Source of the DNA: Protopterus annectens
Lineage: Eukaryota > Chordata > Ceratodontiformes > Protopteridae
Length of the DNA: 64,000 bases
Assembly: GCF_019279795.1 (NCBI RefSeq)
Contig: NC_056735.1
Location: 1,935,461,418 to 1,935,525,417 of the forward strand
Reading direction: 5' to 3'
How positions within the stretch are numbered: the first letter of the stretch is position 1; every line of letters begins with the position of its first letter. This document shows positions 1 to 10,743 of this stretch, piece after piece. The notes beneath the pieces were generated by a model, which did no database searches, was not told the origin of the DNA, and worked only from the letters and a program-made list of their open reading frames with translations. Both the position numbers and the translations under genes were made by a program.

Positions 1-2061
1 CCATACCCAACAGAACCAATACACTCTCCTCCAAAAAAAAAAGGAAGCCAATCTGTGGTCCCCTGCCATAAACAAACTCTACAAAAGAAGGAGAAAACTG
101 ATGTGGAATAAGGTGAAGTCCCAAGACTGGAAAAACTCCCTTATCAGCGTCAACAAAAAGTTGAGATCCCTCAACAAATCCTCTAAAGCTAGCTATGAAA
201 ACAGAATTGCAGCAGATACTAAAGACAACCACAAAGCCTTCTATAGTTATGTAAAACATCTCCACAACAATAACCAGATTTGGTCTGAGCTACTGCACAA
301 CACCTGTACTGAGCCAACAGACACTGCCAATATACTGGCCGACAAATTCAGTGCCAACTTTACACCTCCCCCAAAGGATCAATCACAATACCAGTAGATT
401 CCTAGGCACCCAGTATTACTGCTGCACGGGTTAAAATAGCACTGTCCAAAGCCAAGAATACAGCTTTTATGGGACCTGATAATATCCCATGCTGTGTTCT
501 ACATGAACTACAAAGTGAACTGACACCTCACCTGTGTGCCCTGTTCAATCACAGCCTAACCTCAGGCTTTGTCCCTACCGAATGTTGCACTGCTACAGTC
601 ATCCCTCTCCACAAAGAAGGAATGACTACAGACCCTAGGAACTATCACCCATTTAGCCTGATGAGTCTGATATGCAAAGCTATGGAATGCATTATCATGG
701 ACCTAATAAACAAGAATATAGGGAATCTCCAAACTCTGGATCCCACACAGTTTGGATTTGTGAAGTGTAGATCATGCCTGTTCAACCTGGTGAACTTCTT
801 TGAGTCAGTCACCAGAGCTGTGGATGAAGGCAAGGTGGTTCATACAGCCTACCTTGATCTGGCCAAGGCCTTTGATACCATTCCTCACTCAGGAATCATA
901 GAAACACTCACTAACCTAGGCATCAACCCCTATATCGCTAGGTGGGCTGCAAACTGTCTCACAGATAGAACCCATGGTGTGAAAGTTGCTGACTCCAAGT
1001 TAGACTGCTGACCAGTCACGAGTGGAGTCTCACAGGGTTCAGTCCTGTCTCCTGTTTGATATCTACTTCTCTGAAGTCGAGGCCAACACGAAGGGACTCT
1101 ATCTGACAAAGTTCACAAACAATTGCAAGTTGGAAGCTATTATTAACTCGCCAAGTGATGTTGACAACCTACAGAAAGGACTCAATGAGACCAACAACTG
1201 GTGTCAGAACCAAGGCCTTAAGCTCAATGCCAAAAATTGTGTCATCATACCCTTTAGGAAAATCCAGTTCCCATGAATTACTACATTGATGGTAGTCCAC
1301 TGAACACAGAAGGCGTTATAAGAGATCTGGGAACACAGGTTGACAACAACCTCTGTTTTGACCACCACACTGCCACTGTGGTCAGAAAGTCCTTCTATGT
1401 GGCACATGTCATTAATAAGGGTTTTGCATCCAGAAAGTAAGAGGTCATTGTCTCCCTCTACTCTTCCCTCATTAGGCCAATCATCGAGTACAATGCCCCA
1501 TTTGGTGTGTACCTCATTAGACACCTGCAACAACTGGAGAGGCCACTAATGTACCTCACAAAGAGGAACCTAGGCCTTAAACACTTGTCCTATATGGGCA
1601 GACTCAAAAAACTCCAACGATTCTCTGTCTTATATCACCTACCTAGAGGTGATCTCTGCTTGACTTACAAAGCCATGTCTGACCTAGCTCAGTTGGAAAT
1701 GCTACATCTAAAGAAATCCCAATCCCTCCACATCAGATGCACCAGATACCTCAACCTCATTACCACAATCAATAGAACATGCTGGAGGGACAAGTTGATA
1801 ACCCAGAGACTGCCCATGCTATGGAAAAGACTTTCCATACATGTCAAAAAGAGCACCTCACTGGCCCACTTCAACAGAAATCTTGATGAGTGGATGGGAA
1901 ATAGAAAATTCACCCCGGGGATCACCCCAGTGGCTCTAATCGACAGAGGCACTTGCAACTGAGATTGGGTGGCATGATGCCAGGGTAATACTATGGGCTA
2001 GGCTTGTAAAGGCTCCAGGGCCATTAGCCTAGTACACACCCATGAACATATGAACCTATGG
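1..2061 (+). mobile_element. CR1-like LINE, copy A (3' half, cut by window edge)
   Basis: Non-LTR retrotransposon 3' portion. It begins inside the region between endonuclease and reverse transcriptase and aligns from base 1 with 31458 onward of the longer copy B. It ends with a short A/T-rich tail of CTATGAAC-type repeats near 2040-2061, the same terminus as copies B and C. CR1-clade LINEs end in short tandem octamers rather than poly(A), which fits. The true 5' end lies outside the window or was never inserted. The clade is judged from the protein and tail, not from a search. Confidence 0.85.
101..1962 (+). pseudogene. CR1-like ORF2 reverse transcriptase remnant
   Basis: Would encode the LINE reverse transcriptase that copies element RNA at a nicked target. 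Visible blocks in order are the linker (from 101), the RT fingers with NIP..VLHEL near 480-520, AYLDLAKAFDTIPHSG near 850-900, the thumb and the C-terminal region to about 1960. The reading frame is broken at least near 395-420, 1010, 1275 and 1440. The catalytic F-A-D-D box is replaced by F-T-N-N at about 1112-1123, so even a repaired frame would be inactive. Copies B and C have FADN and FADD here. Confidence 0.85.
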
Positions 2062-2560
2062 AGCCACGCACTTCTAGTGCTGTACCTTGCTGAAAACATA
2101 TTTCTGCTGTGCTGACATGCCATCCTGTGCTGCTTTATTGCCACTGTGTATCCTTAGGTTATGCCAACAGACTCCTGAAACAGACACATATACAGGTCCA
2201 TGTCATACCTGTCATTGTGTAACTATATAGCCAGCACAATATCATAAAACATAAGGTACACAAAAGTATGTGGCATACTCATGACAAATGCCAGCATACA
2301 GTATCCATTGGTAACAACTACAAGTGGCATGGCAAAACAACACTGCATTACACAAGTACATGATAACTAATATATTCACCCTGTTCATCAGGCATGTAGC
2401 TTCATTTTCCTGCATTAATGGCAAGGATGATATGGATGTGGCACAGGTATCATCACTTGCACAGGGGATGGGGATGCAGGAGGCCTAGGCTGGCTCAAAG
2501 AGTTGATAGCATGTGTGTGAGTCAAGAAGTGAAGCATGTTAGATGGACCATGGAGAGGTG

Positions 2561-2565
<5 letters not shown>
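2062..2565. other. No gene recognised
   Basis: About 500 bases between the CR1 tail and a (GT)n tract. Only a short minus-strand open frame without recognisable domains is present. It may be the flank of the Myb/SANT gene region to its right, but I see no terminal inverted repeat. Confidence 0.4.

Positions 2566-2628
<63 letters not shown>
2566..2628. repeat. (GT)n microsatellite
   Basis: Uninterrupted GT dinucleotide tract of about 63 bases. It produces long histidine/threonine open frames that are not genes. Confidence 0.97.
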
Positions 2629-2630
<2 letters not shown>

Positions 2631-2912
2631 GTGACCTGCATTTGATAGTGGTGTGTGAGTGTGTGCATGTACAGTGTCAAGCTCAGTACTAGCCCTTCAC
2701 ATGTGCATGTTGGACAACTTTGGACCATACATGGTGGAGCTGACAGTTCACCATCTCTGACCAAGAACATGGAAACTGGCTCTGCCAGGAGTTCTACTGG
2801 CACCTCCATGCCCAAAGTCTGAAGTGGTGCTAGTACCTGATGGTGACTGCTGTCTGCTGGGACCATGTCCCCCACGAGACCACCCAGAACCAGGAGCCCT
2901 TGGCCTGCCATG

Positions 2913-4970
2913 TCATGATGTGGACAGCACTCTCACCTCTGTAGCACTGGATGTACTGCCACTACAGGAGCATGATTGTGCATGGCCACGTGGAATCTCA
3001 GCAGATGGGGTTTCTGACCTATGTCCATGGGTCCAACACTCAACTACAACCAAACATTCCAGCACAGACAATGTGCGGTCCAAGACAGACACTATCTCAG
3101 CCCACCTTATGTCCACTGCATCAGTGAACCAATCCAGGGTGTTCCCAATGTGGTGGAGGCAGTCATGGATGTCAGACTGTGCTGTACCCATAACCCTAAG
3201 CAAACATCTGGTCTTCCATTCAGAACATGTCTGTGCCTCCATGATGGCCCAAAACATGCACCAAGTGATCCATAATGTGACACCTGCAACAGGTAGTGAA
3301 TGGACAGCAGGCCTTCTACAAGCACCCCTGTCAATCCGTCTGTGTGGGATCTCACCAGGTCTCTGGCTATGGCCAGTGTCTACACTTACTAGTGCCATAG
3401 TTGCCACAGTTTCCTGTTCAGTTTCCCCACCTTCTGACTGTCCAATATCTGTGCCCTCTGGGGACTGGGTATGTGGGGGCATACTGACTATGTGCAGTGA
3501 CAATGAAGGCAGAAGAGGGATGTCTACCTCTGGGACAGATTTAGCCCCTGATACCCCCACCTGTGCCTCACTGTGACCACCATCATCATCAAAGGCTGAA
3601 GAGACACTGACATTAGGTTGTGTAGGGGAGAGAGACACCAAACTCATAGTCAGCTGTGATAAGAAAGAGAAAAGCAGTACATGAATACCTGCGCTATTGT
3701 GTATGAAAAATCCACCAATACTCATAATAATGAAGACCCACAACTGGATTAGAAGTCAAACATTTTTCTTTTCTACTTTCATCCAAAAAAAGACTTCCCC
3801 AAAACAAAATACACATTCAACTCAAGACCTTTATAACAAGCACTTCAAGTAAATCAAGTAAAACTTGACCAGTAAACTTTACCTTTTATTTAATAAATAT
3901 GAACTTATACTTGATAAAACAATACATAAAAACCTAGTACACCTATCTTAATAAATATATTGAAATACCAGTTTCACTGCTTAATTTATTTTCCTTTCAA
4001 CCTTTTGTTTTTTAAAAGGCATTTTAGAATAATTGCCTTATTTAAAACATGAAGTTTATCGGCTCTTAACTTTCACTGCCAAACTGTTTCTTTTTGTTCA
4101 ACTACTCTCCTGTGATTACCACTCTAAGATCCTTAGGTACCTGTTTCATAGTGGAAAACAAAAGCATTTGACTCTGTTTACACACAAAATTCTGTTTAAA
4201 TAATGCATTTTCAGGCCCTTAACTTTAATAGAATATAAATGTTCCTTAACAAAACAGTGTCATGCTTACCAGGAGCAGGATCATGACCTTGGCCAATACC
4301 TGACAGACCTGTGAAAAGCTGAAGGTGAGGTAATGTCAGTACCAATGCATGCTGGAGCCTAAAAAGGTAATACATCTGTATATCTCACATTTGCAGTAGC
4401 TACTGTGTTACTTATTGTATTGGTCACATTCTGAGTATAAGAGTACAAATGAGGTTAAACCCTTGCCCCAAAGAACAAAGACCTGACACCACGTAAAAGT
4501 ATGTACAACCTGACACACTGTTTGCTACAGTATTACAGTGCTGATCACAGTAATCCTACCTGCATGCTCCTCTACTGTGGAAATTGTGGCACCTACCTCC
4601 ACGATGTATGGTATGATGGATGCCTCGAAGCTGTCATGTGTGCCTAGGTTCTCCAGGAATTCCTCAGTGGCCAAGAGTAGTTGTTCCACTGCAGGGCCTC
4701 CACCGGTGATGGCTCAATCCCTGGCTAAATCTGCTGACCTTTGTCATGCAGCATTCATGTCCATTAGGTGGTGTCGAACCTACTCATATGTCCTGCCCTG
4801 ATGGCCCATGACATTCACATCATGGACAAGGTCTGCCTACAATGCAGCCTGCTGTTCCCTCTTTTGCCTCCCCATGGACAGTAGGATGTGATGATGTTGC
4901 CTTAGTCCCTTGAGTATAAATTCATTTTCCGCATCTGAGATGGGTGCATGGCATCTGGGGTACATGATTC
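2913..4970 (-). pseudogene. Myb/SANT-domain gene A, transposon-type, two exons, decayed
   Basis: The first exon (4970-4597) starts after an acceptor-like TTTCAG, with a Met at 4965. It encodes a Myb/SANT-like DNA-binding domain: S-D-A-E-N-E-F at the start, a Q-QAAL-ADLV helix, V-N-V-MG-QGRT-E-VRHHL, then the typical basic stretch and AITGGGP linker followed by an acidic EEFLENLG. This is the layout of Myb/SANT (NAIF1/Harbinger companion type) proteins. Four in-frame stops interrupt it, most explained by C-to-T or G-to-A change. A strong donor (GAG/GTAGGT at 4597/4596) and acceptor (TTATCACAG/CTG at 3654/3653) join the exons in phase 0, giving 247 further open codons with a helical segment near the end, to a stop at 2913. 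Family companion proteins help import and target a transposase; none is seen here. The exon model is inference. Confidence 0.65.
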
Positions 4971-6359
4971 CTGAAAGACATCAAAAGGGGAACACATTAC
5001 AGGATCACATATGTGGAAGTATACTATGCAGAGATACAGCAAGGACAAAATGGCTGGCACTGTCCACTGCTTGCTCACACATGTCATACTCCACAGTGTG
5101 CAAACATACTAAGTGTGTGGATACAACTGAGATAGTAACAATAGTCAGGTATTCTCATGTTTGCCATGACAGATACTGCTGTATAATCATACACCCAACA
5201 CTTGAGTGTATTGTGGTGTGTCCCTTATGGGCAAGCCCCTGATAATATGTCATAAGAACAGTGCCATACAAATAGCAGTGTGCTACTACAACCACTATAA
5301 AGGGACTGTCCAAATGAGACCAGTGTTCCACAATAACAAAAGACAATGCATTCTTCGTGTATTGTACATCCTGTGTGGGTGTAAGACAGCAGGAGATCAA
5401 TGACATGTAATTGTCACAGGTACAAGACAGGCTTAATGCTGTAATCCCCATTCCCTGTAAGTCTATTCACCCATCTGCATCATGTTGTACACAAAATCAG
5501 TTGCACTCCTGATGGAGTGTAGTACTCTTCTGCTATGTGGTGATAGTAAAGTTTTCACAGAGGCATGCTCTGTGCAAGGTAAGTCTTATACAGAATGGTT
5601 CCCCAAAGCCAGCTGCTTGCCTTTTTAACATGCTTCTCATCAGCAGGTGATTGCCTCTAAACCAATATGTGGGTCTGAAATGCTAATTTCAGCCAACACA
5701 GCTGATTTGCACCATCATCAGCCAATGACATGCAACCACTATACAATACATAAGGCCTTCCTGTAGATTAGGGCCCCTTTCTGATATGTTGTGCTGGACA
5801 TTACTGGAATAAGGAGACTACATCTTCAATGTAGTTCTGTAGCAGAAACCTTTACATAGAGATGTGTGTGTTACAGGCTGCAGCTGCTTCTGCAGGTAAT
5901 ATACATAGGCAGAATATCTGAACACTTTGGGGGACAACAAGCTATAGGAGTAACTTTGTGAGCTGTGTCAGCCTTGTTGTAGAGGCAAAGCCAGAGTGAG
6001 GCTAACCTTTCCACTCCAATTAAGGCATGTGTTTAAGCTAAGTATGCTAGGCAATGGTATTACTAACAGAGTACTAGGTGACATTTTTTGTGTGTCCTTG
6101 AGTTGAAATGGGTATAAATACAAGAATATGTCCAGCATTTGGGCAATTGCCAGGCCATGTGTTACAGTCTGGTAGAAATTTGCAGCATGTATGAGGGCAG
6201 ATCATGTTACAAGCATGGACTTCAAATGTGTATGTTAGCTGTGCAGCTGTGATAATCTACACAGTGACTTTGGAAGGATTGTGTGGTGCACTCTGATATT
6301 AGTGGCCCTCATTTGCAGTACCTGCTTTGACATTCTCTGTGAATGCATATGAATGCGTG
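4971..6359. other. No gene recognised; possible 5' region of gene A
   Basis: About 1.4 kb upstream, in the minus sense, of the Myb/SANT gene A first coding exon. It contains only short open frames with no family resemblance. It could hold a noncoding 5' exon, because the coding exon starts at an acceptor-like site. Confidence 0.35.
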
Positions 6360-6600
6360 ATGTGATACTTTATGTGTTATGTGGCGTGGCAGGTTAATGC
6401 AGTGGTCTGCAGCTGTGATGGTCTTCAGTTCAAAATATGGGACAGGTGTTCATTTTTTAAGTGTGCATTACAAGTTTAAAAACACATATAGTCAATATAG
6501 CTATATTTAGCTGAGCTTAGTGAAGCTGGGTGATGCTGCGAGTCACGCAGCAACGTGCTAAAAAATATATAAAAAAGAAAAATGGGGAGATAAGAAATTG
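6360..6600 (+). mobile_element. Possible tRNA-derived SINE (partner of 9535-9830)
   Basis: A weak tRNA-like head near 6380-6440 (GTTAATGCAGTGG as A-box-like and CAGTTCAAAAT as B-box-like) is followed at 6490-6550 by an AGCTGAGCTTAG...GCAGCAAC segment. Allowing for divergence, that segment resembles the reverse complement of 9540-9590. It may be a degraded copy of the SINE at 9535-9830 in the opposite direction. Confidence 0.3.
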
Positions 6601-7053
6601 GTGAAATGGCATGCAAACAGGGGAAAAACATACTGAAAGGCAGGTAGGGATGTGTAGGAACGGTGTAGGAAAGAACCATATCTATCAATCTACAGCAACA
6701 ACTGTGCATTTTGACAGAATTTGTACATGACTTTGAACTCTCAACTCCAGAGAGAGGGTTGAGGACAACATAATTGTGTTGTCAAGCCAATTGGATCAAA
6801 TTATGTGTGTCCAGTGGACTAGTGTGTGAAACGGAGAGCTATGTATGGGACAATATTTTTTTGGGACAGGTGGTAAGTTGGGTATGTGATGGTGCATTTC
6901 CAGACAAACAAGACAGCGGACAGGGGAGGGTTGTGACACATGAGGGGGGAAACCTTGGATAGAGAGGGTGTTGTGAATTCCAAGTCCCTTGTGCCTCCAC
7001 AAGGCAGCAGTAGGACTCACATATCCACTTATGGGACTGTAGGCACTGCTTCT

Positions 7054-7408
7054 TCAATGACCGAGGGGTAGCAGTGCTGAAGGCTGGGCACCAGGGTGAG
7101 GCTGCCCCACCAGCTCAGCCAGCATGCCCTTGATCCAGCTCAGGTGGCAGTCAAAGCCATGGTAGATTATCCTGCACACCAAGACTGGCAGCTGAGCCTG
7201 GGTGACAAGTCTCCCTCTACCACCACTCCCAGACAGGGGCCAGCACTGTCCCATGTGGTGGTACTACCCGACACTGCAAGTGGTGCAGGGGCAGCAGAGG
7301 GAGCACCACCATTCTGAGTCCCAGTTATGCTTGGACCTGGTGCCATTGCCTTTTGAGGCAAGGAAGGTAGATAAGCTGGAACTGCCCTACTTTGATGTGT
7401 TGTGGTAA
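7054..7408 (-). pseudogene. Possible coding remnant, proline/alanine-rich, family unknown
   Basis: The minus frame gives about 64 codons rich in Pro, Ala, Gly and Ser (7361-7167). Overlapping frames continue to about 6800 and are broken by stops. GC content is higher than the surroundings. It lies between two Myb/SANT genes on the same strand, so it could be a linker exon of gene B, whose first exon ends at a donor-like site at 8983. I cannot identify a domain. Confidence 0.2.
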
Positions 7409-8189
7409 ATGAGGTACAGCAATAAGTAAAGGTTAGTAATAACCAAACAATTGTTAGTATTAACAGAATGGAACATCATTTTAATTAATGCAAATACATA
7501 TTAATGTATATTATGTGTAACACAACAGTAAATTACATGAGTCAGTATGTTAACAGCATGCCAGTAAGAATTAAAGCATAAGGACAACAAAACAGTTAGT
7601 TTAATAAAATATGTTAATATTGAATCATAATAAAACATAACAATAATAAATCACATTTTTCCAAAATATAGTTAGTTTAACAAAATATGTGAATATTACA
7701 TCATAATAATAAATAACAATAATAAGTACATGAAGATAAGGGGTTGGGAGAGAGAGAAAAACATTCCATTACTGACATTGCAGATTATATCCCTGAAAAC
7801 ACTGATAATAAATACTCTACAAATGTGTAGTGTCATTTTTGAGTACAGTGACTACAATTCTTCTATAGCTGATGTAGCAAATACATACTGCTCAAGCTGT
7901 TAGCGTGGGTCAGTATGGGCCAAGCAATAACAAATTCAGGTACACAGCTACACAGAACAGTTTCACATAATGTTGACTTATATAACTACCAAGGTGTTCT
8001 GTAAGTGAATTTAGTAATACATTGCATTCCAGGTAATAATTTTTCTGGTAATCCTGTGATAGAGGGATTAGGCAGTTTTAATTGCATTATGAGAAATCAT
8101 GACATTTGAGAGGCATGTTTGTGTACAGTACATAAATTAGACAGCCATCATGCCTTAGTTGGTAGGCATGGGAATAGAACTCAATAGCT
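7409..8189. other. AT-rich, no gene recognised
   Basis: AT-rich stretch with short repeated ATAATAA and GTTAGTTTAA motifs (7600-7730). No domain-bearing frame on either strand. Confidence 0.4.
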
Positions 8190-8850
8190 GTGACTGCAGG
8201 GGACATCTGCAAATACTGTAATTGACTGCCACAACTTAGTACAGACATGCAAGGAATACAGCTGTACTGGAAATCATTACATAGATGTATTTAGAATCAA
8301 CAATGATGATCAACACTTTATTGGGATTGCCGATAAGTGTCTGTGAAATCTAAACACAATATCTGTTCATAACATGGGCTACCTTACCTATATATCTGTT
8401 GTTCCTGAGTGGGGGAAAATGAGAGCATTGTGTGACTGATAATGGTCTGAAGACAACCTTGTACTATAGTATGAGTTGAACAATACATGTTACAGGACAT
8501 TTGTTTTGCATTCTTGAACTATAACTGACTGCAGGGACAGAAGAACACATGTGCTTGGAATACAACCATACTGTGTATATTACATCAGATTTATTTCGGA
8601 ATCAACAATGTTGCTTAACACTTTATTGATATTGCTGATAAATGTCTGTGAAGTCCGTCTGCCCATAGAGTTGGCTACCTCACCCATATACCTTTATTAC
8701 CTGGAGTAGGAGGAACAGAGAGCATTATGTGACTGATATTAGTTTTGCATTCTACAGCTATTACAGTATTACACTTGACTGCTGCAACCTTACCATAGAC
8801 AAGGAATGCATACATCTCTACTGCAATGGTTATTACAATACAATCCTGCC
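8190..8850. repeat. Diverged tandem repeat, about 295-300 bp unit
   Basis: The stretch around 8280-8450 (AATCAACAATG..., AACACTTTATTG, GTCTGTGAA, GAGAGCATT-TGTGACTGATA) recurs in the same order at 8577-8742. The upstream GACTGC...AAGGAATAC segment occurs three times (about 8192, 8520, 8778). This suggests two full units and a partial third, substantially mutated. Confidence 0.6.
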
Positions 8851-8982
8851 ATACACCATTTTGCTTACTGTTATTAGTATTGTTTATTGTTTATCGCAGT
8901 ACAGTTGTCATGGATCATTTATTGCACTACGGATCTAATTGCACTACAATTAGCATAATGAATCCATACATACCACACTCAC

Positions 8983-9433
8983 TGCACAGCCTGGACAGGT
9001 GCCTGGCATTGGACTTGACATTGCAAGCCCTCTCAGCTGCAGCTGTTGGGAGAGAAGCACACCAGTATGCATACCACTTTTGCAGACATTCAGCTTGCAT
9101 ATTAGTAAAACAGTGGAAAACATTTTTACATATTTTTGGGCAATTCCCAGCTCTGGCTTCTTGGACCCAGGTGTCCAAGGTTCCCCTCCTTCTCCTCTTC
9201 AGGCCATCATACTGGTGGTGACACTGCTCACCTGTGTGGGGGATACCAGTAACACTGGTGAGTTCAATAGGCAACCAGTCCCAGGCCTCATCCTTATACT
9301 CCAAGCCCTAGAAACCACCCTGCAGCAGCCTGGTTTCTTTATTTTTTACCAGGAGCCCAACAAAGACCCTGGACTCCTGAACACCCCATGTCTGTACCTG
9401 ATAGCATGCACCTTCACCAGCACTGCCTGCCAT
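8983..9433 (-). pseudogene. Myb/SANT (trihelix-like) domain gene B, decayed first exon
   Basis: A frame from a Met at 9433 gives TWGVQESRVFVGLL, then a stop, then WDWLPIELTSVTGIPHTGEQ, C-HHQYDGLKRRRRGTL. The spaced tryptophans, the G-x-x-x-T-x-x-QC turn and the following LKRR-basic helix match trihelix or MADF-like Myb/SANT domains that occur in transposon companion genes and some transcription regulators. One in-frame TAG lies near 9305. A good donor (GTGAGT) sits at 8982-8977; the track beyond it is less protein-like. The domain type differs from gene A, so this is not simply a duplicate. Confidence 0.55.
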
Positions 9434-9534
9434 ATCCACAGTCGATTAGACTCCAAGGAAGAATTCCTGCCTATTGAGCTTAATATAGGCTGTTTTCCCA
9501 CCATTACATGTCATTGAGCTACATTCGAAAAAGC

Positions 9535-9830
9535 TCTGTGTTGCTTAGCAGCACACAAACCAGCTAAGCAGAGCTGAGCTGAATGGAAATTTGCAGAATC
9601 GAGATTTTAACAAAACTTAGCACTGCACAAACATTATTAACTGTTAGCAAGTTTAAGCAGTGCTTCACACAGTGCAGCACTGCCATATTTTACAATTTTT
9701 TATTGAATTAAAAAAACGGAAAATTAAATTACAGGCATGTTATGATGGCTATGGACTTGAACCCAGGACCTACTAAACATTAGACTGTAACTCTCTCCAT
9801 TTAGCTACTTGGATAGTGTGATAACTAATA
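9535..9830 (-). mobile_element. tRNA-derived SINE, minus strand
   Basis: Read on the minus strand, 9830-9735 holds an A box (TAGCTAAATGGAGAGAG) and, 31 bases later, a B box (GGGTTCAAGTCC), the RNA polymerase III internal promoter of a tRNA. The body then runs down to an AGCTCAGCTCTGCTTAGCTG segment near 9560. No intact tRNA cloverleaf is claimed. The 3' boundary is uncertain. Confidence 0.55.
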
Positions 9831-9916
9831 TACCTTCACATACACTATTAGGCTACCTGTGAGTGTTGCTGAGCACCACACAGTGCTGTACAAACAGGCT
9901 TAAAGAGACCTAGACA

Positions 9917-10245
9917 TAAATAATTAATTACATCCGGTTTCTATTTTTCAATGTCTGGCAGGTGTCAGCTATGTACATATGAGCGACACTTGGCTCTGCT
10001 GTGATTCGTGCCCCACCATGCAAATGGAAACAAAAACAAAAAAAACAATAAAAAAGAATAAATAAAACAATTCAGTCATGATAATTAACTACATCTGGTT
10101 TCTATTTTTAGAGCAGATATCATCTGTCTATATGTGAGCACAGCTTGACATTGCTGCACTCTAAGCCATGCAAACATACAGAGAGGAAAAAAAAAGTTCA
10201 TAAAAATAAAATATCACATATTTAAAACAATTCACAGCATTTCAA
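9917..10245. repeat. Tandem duplication, about 165 bp unit
   Basis: The segment starting ATAATTAATTACATC-GGTTTCTATTTTT recurs at about 10080 with the same order of landmarks (TATGTGAGC, CTTG-C-TGCTG, CCATGCAAA, A-rich tract, ATAAAACAATTCA). Two diverged copies. Confidence 0.65.
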
Positions 10246-10557
10246 CAGTAGCGGGAAGTATTACAAGGAGTCTCACCCTGTACATGACCTCTGACTAAGC
10301 ATCTACAACCATGGGTTACCTCTACACTTCCCCATACATGGATCAATAACCCTGTTCCTTTACTCTCCCATGGCAGTGCACCATCATTAATATACATGGC
10401 GAGCTGCTGAGGGGGAATTGTGGCCATGTATATGGATACAATCCGTGTATGCTCTACACGGTGCCTACACGGATTTTATTAAATCCTGGGGAATGTTCTT
10501 AAATTATGTAAATTAGGCTCATGTTTATTTTATTATCACAAATAGTATGCAAAGATA

Positions 10558-10570
10558 TACACACACACAT

Positions 10571-10621
<51 letters not shown>

Positions 10622-10624
10622 CAC

Positions 10625-10688
<64 letters not shown>

Positions 10689-10691
10689 CAC

Positions 10692-10732
<41 letters not shown>

Positions 10733-10743
10733 ACACACACACA
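10558..10743. repeat. (CA)n microsatellite with higher-order interruptions
   Basis: CA tract interrupted twice by the same ATAGACACATAAC insert at about 10617 and 10684. This shows that a CA block plus its interruption was itself duplicated. Long Cys/Val frames here are artefacts. Confidence 0.97.

Noticed and set aside
2522-2911. 129-codon minus frame with His/Thr run
   Set aside because: Half of it is the GT microsatellite. The upstream part might be the end of gene A in another frame, but nothing supports it.
9735-9830. Functional tRNA gene on the minus strand
   Set aside because: A and B boxes are present but the acceptor and anticodon stems do not form a convincing cloverleaf, and the body continues as a SINE.
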